From assembly GCA_028824685.1 (NCBI GenBank), contig JAPPCZ010000109.1, positions 1-64,000 of the forward strand: a stretch of 64,000 bases of DNA, read 5' to 3'. The DNA comes from Candidatus Poribacteria bacterium (GTDB lineage Bacteria; Poribacteria; WGA-4E; WGA-3G). Positions 25,376 to 34,004 of this stretch are shown here, piece by piece. The notes below the pieces were generated by a model. It saw nothing but the letters and a program-made list of their open reading frames with translations. It was not told the origin of the DNA and did no database searches. A program made the translations under genes and the position numbers. Each line of letters begins with the position of its first letter. The first letter of the stretch is position 1.

Positions 25376-27697
25376 ATGAACAGAAACTTTAATATTTTTT
25401 GCACAATTATCTGTTTACTGATACTTTTTTTAAATTATCAAATCGCAAATGCTCAACAGAATTTTGCACAGCAAGCGTTCACTATCTTTGAACAACGCTG
25501 CCTTGACTGCCACGGTGAATTCGGGTCTTATGCAGATGTTCTCACGATTAAGCATTCCAATTTAATTGAAGACAAATCAGTAATCCCTCGTCAACCCGAT
25601 GCCTCTGAATTCTATCTGCGTTTACTTGGTGATACCGATAACGGTTCGCAAATGCCGTTAGGACAAGACCCGTTAGACGATGAGTCAATTGCCACTATCC
25701 GCCGCTGGATTGAAGCCGGAGCACCAGATTGGGAGGCAATTCCCAAACCTAAACGCGACTTCATCACCACCGAGGCGATGCTCAAATCCATTCATACCCA
25801 TGTGACATCGCTTTCTGACTTTGACCGTTCCTTTGCACGCTATTTCACACTCACGCATCTTTACAATGCAGGCGCAACAGATGCTAACCTTCGTGCCTAT
25901 CGGATTGCCTTATCAAAACTCATAAATAGTCTCTCTTGGGGTGCAGAAGTAATCAAACCGAAACCGATTGACCAAGAGGAGACCATCTTTTACATAGACC
26001 TCCGAAACTATGAGTGGGACATCAAAACTGATAAGTGGTATAAAATTGAGCAGGCATATCCCTATGGTGTTCAGTTAAAGTCTGCAACATACACAACGTT
26101 ATGCCAAGAGACAGACTGCGAATTGCCATTTATCCGTGCTGATTGGTTTATCGCTACTGCTTCACTGCCACCGCTTTATCACGATATTCTGGACTTGCCA
26201 AAAACAGACCGAGAATTAGAAACACAACTTGAGGTGAACATTGCTGAAAACCTCAAGAATGCACCGGGTGTGCGCGTGTGGCGCGCGGGTTTTAGCGAAT
26301 CTGGTGTGTCAGTCAACAATCGCATTGTGGAACGCCATAAATCGCGATACGGTGCATATTGGAAATCCTACGACTTTGCTGGCAATGTCGGCAAACAGAA
26401 TATCTTTACACATCCGCTTGATTTTACGCATGATGGTGGTGAGATTATCTTCAACCTGCCCAACGGGTTGCAGGCATACTATCTCTCCACTGCCACAGGT
26501 GAACGACTTGACGAAGCACCGATTAACATTGTGTCAGATGCGGGGGCGAGAGACCCTGTTGTCCGTAATGGGTTATCGTGCATGGGATGCCACACAGAAG
26601 GAATAAAGACGTTTACAGATGGAATACGCACGGTTATTGAGCAGAATCTAAACCCGCCTTACGACAAAGCACAGGCGTTGCGTCTCTATGCAGAAAAGCC
26701 AACGATGGATCGTCTTGTCCGTGAGGATATTGCGCGTTATCGGCGGGCAATTGCAGCGGCTGGCGGTGTTTTTGGTGGAAGTGAACCGATACAGCAACTC
26801 GTTAAACAGTTTGAAGGTCCGCTTGATGCCGCACACGCTGCGGCGGAGGTGGGATTAGAAACCGATGATTTTCTGAAAAAGATTCGTGAGAATAGCACAC
26901 TGCAGAATGCGGGGTTGTTGGTGCTTGGGGTTGAGAAGGGGAGTGTTAAGCGGGATGCATGGGAATCGGAATTTAGCAAAATAGTCTTTGAGGTAAATCT
27001 TCTAAACCCTGATTCTGCTCAAGCCTACAGAATTCGTGGAATAGCGAAGTATGATAAGGGACAATATGAAGCTGCTATTGCCGACTATAATGAGGCACTT
27101 CGCATAAAACCTGATGATTTTAAGGCTTACGATAATAGGGGAATTGCGAAAGTAAGATTGCGGCAGTACAAATCTGCTATTTCTGATTTTGATGCTGCCC
27201 TCCGTATAAAACCTGATTCGGCTACTACCTATAGCAATCGCGGAGTTACGAAGATCTTATTGAAGGAATATGAGGCTGCTATTGCCGATTTTGATGCTGC
27301 CCTTCGTATAAAACCTTTTGCTAAAGCCTACTTTGGTAGAGGTCTTGCAAAACACCGATTGGAACAGTTTGAAGATGCAATATCCGATTTTGATGCTGCC
27401 CTTCGTATAAAATCTGACTATTTCTCAGCCTACAACGGACGGGGAGCTGCAAAGGTTCTGCAAGGACAGTTTGAGTCTGCCATCACTGACTTTGATGCTG
27501 CCCTCCGAATAAAACCAGATGCTGAAGCTTACTATGGTCGAGGAACGGCAAAGCATATGTTGAGTAGAAGTGAAGAAGCAAAGGATGATCTGCAAACAGC
27601 ATTGAAACTCACAGAACAAGCGGGGGATCAGCATCTCAAAGAAGGGATTAAGCAGTTAATTCAAAAAATTGAAATTGAAAAGAGCCCACATCAATAA
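25376..27697 (+). CDS. Exported c-type haem protein with C-terminal TPR array
   Basis: 773 residues from ATG 25376, supported by AAAGGAG six bases upstream and the signal peptide that follows (MNRNFNIFCTIICLLILFL). A haem-binding CxxCH (RCLDCHGEF) lies just after the signal, in a planctomycete-type cytochrome c domain. A second (GLSCMGCHTEG) is at about residue 405. The last about 220 residues are five to six tetratricopeptide repeats with near-identical units (YNEALRIKPD, DFDAALRIKP), showing recent internal duplication. A periplasmic redox or scaffold role is plausible; no partner enzyme is adjacent. Confidence 0.85.
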   Translation: MNRNFNIFCTIICLLILFLNYQIANAQQNFAQQAFTIFEQRCLDCHGEFGSYADVLTIKHSNLIEDKSVIPRQPDASEFYLRLLGDTDNGSQMPLGQDPLDDESIATIRRWIEAGAPDWEAIPKPKRDFITTEAMLKSIHTHVTSLSDFDRSFARYFTLTHLYNAGATDANLRAYRIALSKLINSLSWGAEVIKPKPIDQEETIFYIDLRNYEWDIKTDKWYKIEQAYPYGVQLKSATYTTLCQETDCELPFIRADWFIATASLPPLYHDILDLPKTDRELETQLEVNIAENLKNAPGVRVWRAGFSESGVSVNNRIVERHKSRYGAYWKSYDFAGNVGKQNIFTHPLDFTHDGGEIIFNLPNGLQAYYLSTATGERLDEAPINIVSDAGARDPVVRNGLSCMGCHTEGIKTFTDGIRTVIEQNLNPPYDKAQALRLYAEKPTMDRLVREDIARYRRAIAAAGGVFGGSEPIQQLVKQFEGPLDAAHAAAEVGLETDDFLKKIRENSTLQNAGLLVLGVEKGSVKRDAWESEFSKIVFEVNLLNPDSAQAYRIRGIAKYDKGQYEAAIADYNEALRIKPDDFKAYDNRGIAKVRLRQYKSAISDFDAALRIKPDSATTYSNRGVTKILLKEYEAAIADFDAALRIKPFAKAYFGRGLAKHRLEQFEDAISDFDAALRIKSDYFSAYNGRGAAKVLQGQFESAITDFDAALRIKPDAEAYYGRGTAKHMLSRSEEAKDDLQTALKLTEQAGDQHLKEGIKQLIQKIEIEKSPHQ

Positions 27698-27733
27698 GGG
27701 ATTCATTTTATATCTGTATATTGGAGCAAGTCA

Positions 27734-30085
27734 ATGAGTATTCCAAATCAATCTAATCCTCAAACCCAATTAAATAGAATTTTGGAAATAATAAGTGAGG
27801 TAGAGAAAATGTCTACTGCTGGCAACTACATTTTCCGCGGTGAAGCTGAACTCTATCCAAAAATCTCCTCAAACCTTTACCGTGAACTTGAGAAATTTAA
27901 GTTGCTATATCTTGGTGTAGAGGTGGTTCAAAAAGATGAGTTGACCTATGCAAAAAGATACGGGTACACCCAGAAAACAGATGACTTTGAAATTCTAACC
28001 GAAATCCAGCATTTCGGTGGCAAAACCAACTTGTTAGACTTTACCACTTACTACCCTATTGCGCTCTTCTTTGCATGTTTGATTTCCCCTTTTAAAGATG
28101 GTAGGATTATTTTGTTAGATAAAAATGGAGTAATAAAAGATTGGATTAGAGAACCATGTGATCCAGATCCAAAGAGTCGCGTCAGGGTTCAAAAGAGCAT
28201 ATTTGTTCGGCCTCCCGAAGGTTTTATTGAACCTGATGAAGAAGTCATTATTTCGAAAGACCTAAAACAACCAATGTTAAATTATCTGAAAAAAGAATTC
28301 AAAATTTCTCCTGAAGAAATTTACCCCGACCTCCATGGTTATGTTAGCAGTCAGGAAACCCGCTGGAGTATCTATGAAGAATATAATAAGGGAATTACTT
28401 GTTTAGAAAAGGGGGATGAAGTAGATAGTCCTAAAGAAAAAGATGAAAATTACCAGATGGCAGTCACACATTTTTCTAATGTGATACAATTAATGCCTGA
28501 GTACTCAGGAGCATATAATGGACGTAGTCATGCTTACCGAGAAATAGGAAATCTTGATAAGGCAATTGCTGACGCAGACGAGGCTCTCCATCAGGATCCC
28601 GAGTGTTTTCGGTACTATTTCACGCGAGGACTTGCTTATTTATCCAAAGAGAATTATGACAAAACTATTAGTGATTTTAGAAAAGGGTTAAAATTGAACC
28701 CGCAGTACGCCCAAGGATATCAAATTCTTGGTCTAATTTATTTTTCCAAACGAGATTTTGATAACGCAATTGCTAATTTGGACAAGGCAATTCACCTAAA
28801 TCCTGAGGATACTATAGCCTATGTCACACGCGGCTTTGCATGGTTACATCTCAAGATGTGGGACAAAGTTAAAATTGATTTAAACGTTGCTAAAAGCAAA
28901 GGGGAAGATATTACTGCAGCGTTTTATAATAAATACAAAAGTGTCACAGATTTTGAGCGGATAATTGGCACTAAGTTACCTAAAGACATCGTTGCAATGT
29001 TGACACAATACCCAGTAAACTCATTTACCACGACGCAAAAGATTGTGACTCATGATGGGAAAACCCAAGAATCCGCTGCAGTGTTGGAATTGCTTGAGAA
29101 ATTCCGAAATGCTGGCAAACCGTTGCGCGAATATCTCCAAGAACCCTCTTCGCGTGGGATTACCACAGGATATAACGAAGCGTTTATCGTCCAACGTGAG
29201 ACACGGGATGCACTCATTGCCGAACACCCATCATCAGCAGAGGTTTTAAAGCCGTTTCTCATGGCACGCGACATTCAACGTTGGCAAGTGAAACCGACAG
29301 ATGAGTCACGAAGAGAGGTGCAAGATAAGTGGCTTATCTGGGCGCACCGAGGAATAGACATTAATGTTTATCCAGTTATCAAGAAACACTTGGAAAAGTC
29401 CCGTGACGCGCTGGAAAAGAGATCGGGGAAGCAGGAATGGTACGAACTCCAAACAGTACCGAAGGGAACAGTTACATGTGAACAACCGAAGTGTATCTAT
29501 GCAGATATGGCGAGTGAAACAGCATTTGCTTTTGATGATGAAAGTTATTATGTAGGAAGTCCCGCATCTCTTTTACCCACAAGTGAGTTATGGATTCTCG
29601 GTGTGCTGAATACCAGGGCAGTTTCATGGTTTTATGCGCGGACTGCCCCACAGATTCGGGGACCGTTTTTAAAATTCACGCCTCGATATGTCTCACAAAT
29701 TCCGATTCCTGATATGGAACCGGAACAGCGGGCACTTATTCGCAAAATTGTTGAATATATTCTCTATCTCAAGAAACAACCTACGGTAAACAGTAAAGAT
29801 TTGAAATACGCCCGCGACCGTGGGATGGTAGGATATTTCGGAAATATCCTTAACGGGTTAGTCTATGAACTCTATTTACCTGATGAACTTCATCGGGGTG
29901 ACAAATACTTTTTCCAACCGCTATTCGACGAGCAACTACCGCAACTTGAAAAGATTCAAGGCGATAAAATGTCTTCGCTCCGCGACATCTTTGAACACTT
30001 ATATGAAAAAACACATCCGGTTGCGGTCGATCTATTCTTTATGAGCAGTGTCAAACCTATTCGTATCATTGAGGGTAGGGCATGA
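27734..30085 (+). CDS. FRG domain - TPR - TaqI-like specificity domain fusion
   Basis: 783 residues with an unusual order. An FRG domain lies at about 10-200, shown by YIFRGEAE (residues 32-39) and QHFGGKTNLLDFT (92-104). Four TPR units lie at about 215-390. From about 400 to 700 is a region like the C-terminal target-recognition domain of type IIG/Eco57I-like and BREX-type methyltransferases (SRGITTGYNEAFIV, LKPFLMARDIQRW, LWILGVLNTRAVSWFY, QIPIPDMEPEQ). No methyltransferase motif (NPPY, FxGxG) and no nuclease motif is present, so this is not a restriction enzyme. FRG domains occur in many phage-defence contexts. The stop overlaps the next start by 4 bp, coupling it to an SMC-like ATPase. 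DNA recognition by the third part and effector action by the FRG are inferences. Confidence 0.82.
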   Translation: MSIPNQSNPQTQLNRILEIISEVEKMSTAGNYIFRGEAELYPKISSNLYRELEKFKLLYLGVEVVQKDELTYAKRYGYTQKTDDFEILTEIQHFGGKTNLLDFTTYYPIALFFACLISPFKDGRIILLDKNGVIKDWIREPCDPDPKSRVRVQKSIFVRPPEGFIEPDEEVIISKDLKQPMLNYLKKEFKISPEEIYPDLHGYVSSQETRWSIYEEYNKGITCLEKGDEVDSPKEKDENYQMAVTHFSNVIQLMPEYSGAYNGRSHAYREIGNLDKAIADADEALHQDPECFRYYFTRGLAYLSKENYDKTISDFRKGLKLNPQYAQGYQILGLIYFSKRDFDNAIANLDKAIHLNPEDTIAYVTRGFAWLHLKMWDKVKIDLNVAKSKGEDITAAFYNKYKSVTDFERIIGTKLPKDIVAMLTQYPVNSFTTTQKIVTHDGKTQESAAVLELLEKFRNAGKPLREYLQEPSSRGITTGYNEAFIVQRETRDALIAEHPSSAEVLKPFLMARDIQRWQVKPTDESRREVQDKWLIWAHRGIDINVYPVIKKHLEKSRDALEKRSGKQEWYELQTVPKGTVTCEQPKCIYADMASETAFAFDDESYYVGSPASLLPTSELWILGVLNTRAVSWFYARTAPQIRGPFLKFTPRYVSQIPIPDMEPEQRALIRKIVEYILYLKKQPTVNSKDLKYARDRGMVGYFGNILNGLVYELYLPDELHRGDKYFFQPLFDEQLPQLEKIQGDKMSSLRDIFEHLYEKTHPVAVDLFFMSSVKPIRIIEGRA

Positions 30086-31512
30086 GAATTACCAAGATTG
30101 AGATTAAAAACTTTAGGGCTTTTTGTGGGGCGTATCAGATAGACCTGCACAAGGCGGGCAAGAATTTGCTTATTTATGGCGAAAATGGCAGTGGAAAAAC
30201 TTCATTGTATCAGGCGTTGAAAAACTTTCTGGAATCCAGCGATGGAGAGCACCAATTTAAACCCCACCAAAACATTTTTAACTCGGATGCTGGATATATC
30301 AAATTGCACCTCCGAACTGATGCACAGTCGAAACAGGACACTTATGAATGGTCTGAAACTGTTAAGGATGAGACAAATGATCAACTTCTTATTAATGCAT
30401 CAAGAACAAAAGGTTTCCTGGATTATAAGGATCTTTTGGAAACGCACTATCTACATCGTGAAAACGATGTAGTGAATGTATTGGATTTACTGGTTAAGAC
30501 ACTCTTGGCAAATACCGTTAGTCGTGAGACAGATCGGAGTCTTGCTGAAGATTGGGATAGCATTCAGCCACCTTTCCCACGCCGAGGCGCGACTACCCAA
30601 ATCACAGCTCTTGAAAGACAGATAGAGAATTTCAACAATGAGCTAGCTGGCAGATTAGAAATACTGCAAGTGAAAACATCCGAAATTCTTCGCAAATTCG
30701 GATACAATATTGCACTCGACTTAAATTTTCATGGGCTTACGTATAACAAGGACAACAAGACACTTGATAACCAAGAAATTCTTCTAAAAGTTAAGTTCTT
30801 TGACAGAGACATCCCTGAGCATCACCGTTTTCTAAACGAAGCAAAGTTGTCAGCAATTGCTATCGCTATCTACTTTTCATCAATCCTAATCCAGCCAGAA
30901 AGCGATCTGCGAATTCTTGCATTAGATGACGTACTGATCGGTTTGGACATGTCAAATCGGCTCCCAGTTCTTGACATTTTAGAAGAATATTTTGAAGATT
31001 ACCAAATCTTTCTAACAACTTATGATAAAGCGTGGTACGAGATTGTCAAACAGCGGACATCCCATGGTGGAAAGTGGAAAGCCGTTGAATTCTATTTTCG
31101 GCAAACCGATGAATATGAAATTCCAGTTTATGCGGAAAATAAGGCATATCTTGACAAGGCGAGGGAATATCTTGAAGCGAACGACGATAAAGCCTGTGCG
31201 ATTTATCTCCGTACCGCTTATGAAATGATAATTGAGGAGTTTTGTGAGAGTAAACAACTCCCTGTTAAGTATCGCCGCGACCCCAACAAACAATATACTC
31301 AAGATTTCTGGGATGCAATAAAAATTGAAAACAAGAAAAGAATTGAACATAAAAATCCTGCCCTATTGGCCCAGAAACTCATTGACGATATTGAACTATA
31401 TCGGAGTCGTATTCTAAATCCGCTCAGCCATGCTACTATTACGACCATACCAAAGAAAGAAATCGAGGATACAATTGAAGCAGTAGAAAACCTTGGAACT
31501 GCATTAGGGTAG
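30082..31512 (+). CDS. SMC/RecF-like AAA ATPase with HEPN-like C-terminal domain
   Basis: 476 residues. The N-terminus is that of RecF/SMC-like ATPases (MRITKIEIKNFRAFCG) with Walker A GENGSGKTS at 33-41. Walker B is at about 278-283 (ILALDDVLIGLD), followed by IFLTTYDKAW. The coiled-coil insert between them is very short. The ABC signature is replaced by NEAKLSAIAIAIYFSS, as in other defence-associated ATPases. The last about 110 residues form an alpha-helical domain with RSRILNPLSH, compatible with a HEPN RNase motif R-x(4-6)-H; this assignment is tentative. The gene is coupled by a 4-bp overlap to the FRG-TPR-TaqI_C gene, and together they look like a two-gene defence module. Confidence 0.82.
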   Translation: MRITKIEIKNFRAFCGAYQIDLHKAGKNLLIYGENGSGKTSLYQALKNFLESSDGEHQFKPHQNIFNSDAGYIKLHLRTDAQSKQDTYEWSETVKDETNDQLLINASRTKGFLDYKDLLETHYLHRENDVVNVLDLLVKTLLANTVSRETDRSLAEDWDSIQPPFPRRGATTQITALERQIENFNNELAGRLEILQVKTSEILRKFGYNIALDLNFHGLTYNKDNKTLDNQEILLKVKFFDRDIPEHHRFLNEAKLSAIAIAIYFSSILIQPESDLRILALDDVLIGLDMSNRLPVLDILEEYFEDYQIFLTTYDKAWYEIVKQRTSHGGKWKAVEFYFRQTDEYEIPVYAENKAYLDKAREYLEANDDKACAIYLRTAYEMIIEEFCESKQLPVKYRRDPNKQYTQDFWDAIKIENKKRIEHKNPALLAQKLIDDIELYRSRILNPLSHATITTIPKKEIEDTIEAVENLGTALG

Positions 31513-31581
31513 ATCAAGTGGGCAGATTCAACCGCTTGTGATCAACTACCTAATAGACTATAATCCAAAAAGGAGAATTTC

Positions 31582-32151
31582 ATGGACGTAAAAGACGCAA
31601 TACTTTCAAGACGAACCATTTTCAAATTCAAACAGGAACCCGTGCCAAACGACGTAATTGAACAAATCTTCAGTTACGGGATATGGGCACCGAATCACCA
31701 TGTCACAGAGCCGTGGCGGTTCACCGTCATCGGTGAAAAAACGAAGTTGACCCTTGCACAACGTTACCGAGAAATTAAGATGGAGGACACGCCCGACCAC
31801 GTTGATGCAGAAAATCTTGCCAAGATAGGCGAATTGGCTTACGAGAAATTCATGTCTAAACCAACGATTATTGCTGTGTCATGTGTCCAAGACGGAGACG
31901 AACAAAGGCAACGTGAAGACTATGCCGCTGCCTGTTGTGCAATGCAGAACGTCCAACTCGCTGCGTGGGATGCAGGTGTCGGCATGCAATGGAGCACCGG
32001 CAGAATCACGATGGAAGAAAAGACCTATCAGTTGCTTGGGATAGATTCATCACAAGAATACATCATCGGTTTTTTCTATACCGGTTATCCTGCAGAGATA
32101 AAAGAACCGAAACGGAAGGCTGCGGCTGAGTTTATCCGATGGGTGGCTTAA
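31582..32151 (+). CDS. Nitroreductase-family flavoprotein
   Basis: 189 residues, the normal length for the FMN-dependent nitroreductase fold. The N-terminal AILSRRTIFKF and WAPNHHVTEPWRF correspond to the FMN phosphate and isoalloxazine contacts (R-S-x-R and A-P-S-x-x-N-x-Q-P-W in relatives). AACCAMQNVQLAAWDAGVGMQWSTG is replaced-length typical of the central helix region, and GFFYTGYP lies near the end. The physiological substrate cannot be predicted. AAAAGGAG precedes the ATG by 7 bases. It stands alone between the defence-like pair and a convergent amidohydrolase. Confidence 0.9.
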   Translation: MDVKDAILSRRTIFKFKQEPVPNDVIEQIFSYGIWAPNHHVTEPWRFTVIGEKTKLTLAQRYREIKMEDTPDHVDAENLAKIGELAYEKFMSKPTIIAVSCVQDGDEQRQREDYAAACCAMQNVQLAAWDAGVGMQWSTGRITMEEKTYQLLGIDSSQEYIIGFFYTGYPAEIKEPKRKAAAEFIRWVA

Positions 32152-32176
32152 ACCGAAGATGCACAAACTGGAAAGT

Positions 32177-33016
32177 TTATGCTACATTTAACTGATATGC
32201 TGCCTTTGCATTTTGCCAGAAGAACTTTGCCTTAACTTCATCGCCTTTTGCACTGAAGTAGTCGTTCACAATCTTTTGCACGACTTTATACTGTGCGAAA
32301 CGTTCGGATACAGGCCAGTTGCTTCCATAGATGAGTCTGTCTTCACCGAACGCTTGCCATAGAACATCTATCGTTGGGGTGTAGTAGGCGACATCTTCAG
32401 GTGCAGGAGTTTGTCCTGTATGTTCCGCTAAACCTGATACCTTGCAGTAGACATTCGGATAGCGAGCAACTTCCTGTATCGTTGAAACCCATGCGGCATC
32501 AGGCGGATTACCATCAACCCGAACGCCTGCAATATGGTTAATCACAACCCGCATTGTCGGTATATGTTCAACTAAAGCAGGCACATTCCTTAACGCATCA
32601 GGATTGATAAGTAGGTCTAAGGTAAGTTCCTTCTCTGCTAATTTCTCAATATTCTTCATGAAGTCTGCGTCGCCGAGTGACTGAAGATGTCCACCACCGA
32701 GACGTATTCCTCGGAAAAGCGGATTAGCAGAAAAACGATTGAGGTTATCTTCAAAATCCGTATCGTTTGGGTTTAAATTGCCAACGAACCCAACGATAAA
32801 CGGTTCATTTGCAGCAAGGTCAAGAATCCACTGGTTATCTTCAGCCCACTTGCTTGCCTCAACGACCACAGTTCCTGTTACACCTTCAGGCACAGCAAGT
32901 TTTTTGTAATCGTCCGGCATGACCTTTCGGTAAAGCAGCTCGTCATTAGGATTCGGCCACGGCACGCCTTCTGGGCGCGTGGGATCATAAAAATGCGTAT
33001 GTGTGTCAATAATCAT
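32177..33016 (-). CDS. Amidohydrolase-family TIM-barrel hydrolase
   Basis: 279 residues of the amidohydrolase_2 type. The metal-binding HxH is in IIDTHTHFYDP at the N-terminus, with VVINHIAGV mid-protein, and the C-terminal acidic ligand in DRLIYGSNWPVSE. Close families include lactonases and decarboxylating hydrolases; many Poribacteria-like genomes have several copies. The reaction is probably hydrolysis of a lactone or amide, with unknown substrate. ATG 33016 is preferred to the TTG just before it. Its 5' end overlaps the apparent start of the divergent TPR gene. Confidence 0.85.
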   Translation of the reverse strand: MIIDTHTHFYDPTRPEGVPWPNPNDELLYRKVMPDDYKKLAVPEGVTGTVVVEASKWAEDNQWILDLAANEPFIVGFVGNLNPNDTDFEDNLNRFSANPLFRGIRLGGGHLQSLGDADFMKNIEKLAEKELTLDLLINPDALRNVPALVEHIPTMRVVINHIAGVRVDGNPPDAAWVSTIQEVARYPNVYCKVSGLAEHTGQTPAPEDVAYYTPTIDVLWQAFGEDRLIYGSNWPVSERFAQYKVVQKIVNDYFSAKGDEVKAKFFWQNAKAAYQLNVA

Positions 33017-33880
33017 CAATACTTTTGCTCCTCCTCTGAAATTGTTGGGAAACCATATCTCCGTGTTTTACCGGTTCTATTTGTTCTCCTGCTGCCCTAC
33101 TTTCTATACGGATGCCCCGCTCCCGATGAGGCACAACAGCAGCGAAGAGAACTTCAGCGCGATGCTTTAAAACTCGAAATGGGACAAGAACTCAATCCGA
33201 TTGATCCGGAAGGGCATGTCGCGTTAGGAAAAATCTATCACCGGTTAGGTGAACATGAAAAGGCGATAGAATCCTTCCAAACAGCACTGTCGCTTGACGA
33301 CAAACATCAGCATGCCTATAATAACTTGGGTTTAGTTTACGTTGACCTCCGTTTATTTATCTTAGCAATAAACATGTTTCAAGCGGCACTTGAAATAGCA
33401 CCAGAAAACCCTGCCTTTTATAATAATCTTGGTTATGCTTACGATATGTCAGACAGGTTTGATGAAGCATTAGAGGCTTACCGCAATGCTCTTGATTCCG
33501 ATCCAACATTTGTAGATACCTATTACAACCTTGCGGATGCTTATTTAAACCGAGAAACTTATTCGGAGGCTATTCAGTATTACAAAGCGGGAATAGAACT
33601 TGATGACGGAGATGCTACAGTCTATTTTAACCTTGGTCTGGCTTACGAAGAAACTGACGAAGTCCTCAGCGCTATCCAAGCCTATGAGAAAGGTGTATCT
33701 TTAGATGCTGATGAAGTAGAGGTTTACTATCGTCTTGCGCTTGCCTATCAGAAAAAAAAAGATAACGTTATGATGAACCGTTATTTAGACACGTTTCTTG
33801 AGAAGGCAGAAGGTATACCTCGCTTTGAAAAACAATATCTTACCGCTAAACGGTTGCGTCAGACTTCAGGAGATAGGTGA
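32993..33880 (+). CDS. TPR-repeat lipoprotein
   Basis: Up to 295 residues. A hydrophobic segment ends in a lipobox LYGC (Cys about 41), followed by about six tetratricopeptide repeats (HVALGKIYHRLGEHEKAIESF, AYNNLGLVYVDL, FYNNLGYAYD, YYNLADAYLN, VYFNLGLAYEET, VYYRLALAYQKK). It is likely an outer-membrane or periplasmic scaffold for protein contacts. The start is unclear: ATG 32993 lies inside the 5' end of the divergent amidohydrolase gene and no closer ATG/GTG/TTG exists in frame before the signal segment. A rare start (ATT about 33038) is possible. Confidence 0.82.
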   Translation: MRMCVNNHQYFCSSSEIVGKPYLRVLPVLFVLLLPYFLYGCPAPDEAQQQRRELQRDALKLEMGQELNPIDPEGHVALGKIYHRLGEHEKAIESFQTALSLDDKHQHAYNNLGLVYVDLRLFILAINMFQAALEIAPENPAFYNNLGYAYDMSDRFDEALEAYRNALDSDPTFVDTYYNLADAYLNRETYSEAIQYYKAGIELDDGDATVYFNLGLAYEETDEVLSAIQAYEKGVSLDADEVEVYYRLALAYQKKKDNVMMNRYLDTFLEKAEGIPRFEKQYLTAKRLRQTSGDR

Positions 33881-33900
33881 CTATTGCTCTGTCTACACTT

Positions 33901-33991
33901 ATATTATAGGCCGCGATTCGGAGATCGCTCCTACCAAACCGTCCGCTCTTTGTAGGAGGGAACTCCGATTCCCGACTATTGCCTATAATAT
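33901..33991. mobile_element. MITE-like element, 91 bp, with perfect 11-bp ends
   Basis: Ends ATATTATAGGC (33901-33911) and GCCTATAATAT (33981-33991) are perfect inverted repeats. The interior is the shared core seen also at 14591-14653 and 36187-36250. It lies between convergent genes, 13 bp past the hslU stop, and its strong foldback may also serve as a terminator for both. Confidence 0.72.
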
Positions 33992-34004
33992 CACTATATC
34001 TAAC

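Noticed and set aside
25063..25376. Complete toxin-antitoxin operon
   Set aside because: The open frame starting at 25241 overlaps the antitoxin only because of a false upstream start; its real start is 25376 and it encodes a signal peptide and haem sites, not a toxin.
27734..31512. Type IIG restriction enzyme or BREX locus
   Set aside because: The TaqI_C-like region is present, but no methyltransferase (NPPY, FxGxG), nuclease, PglZ or BrxC gene is seen.
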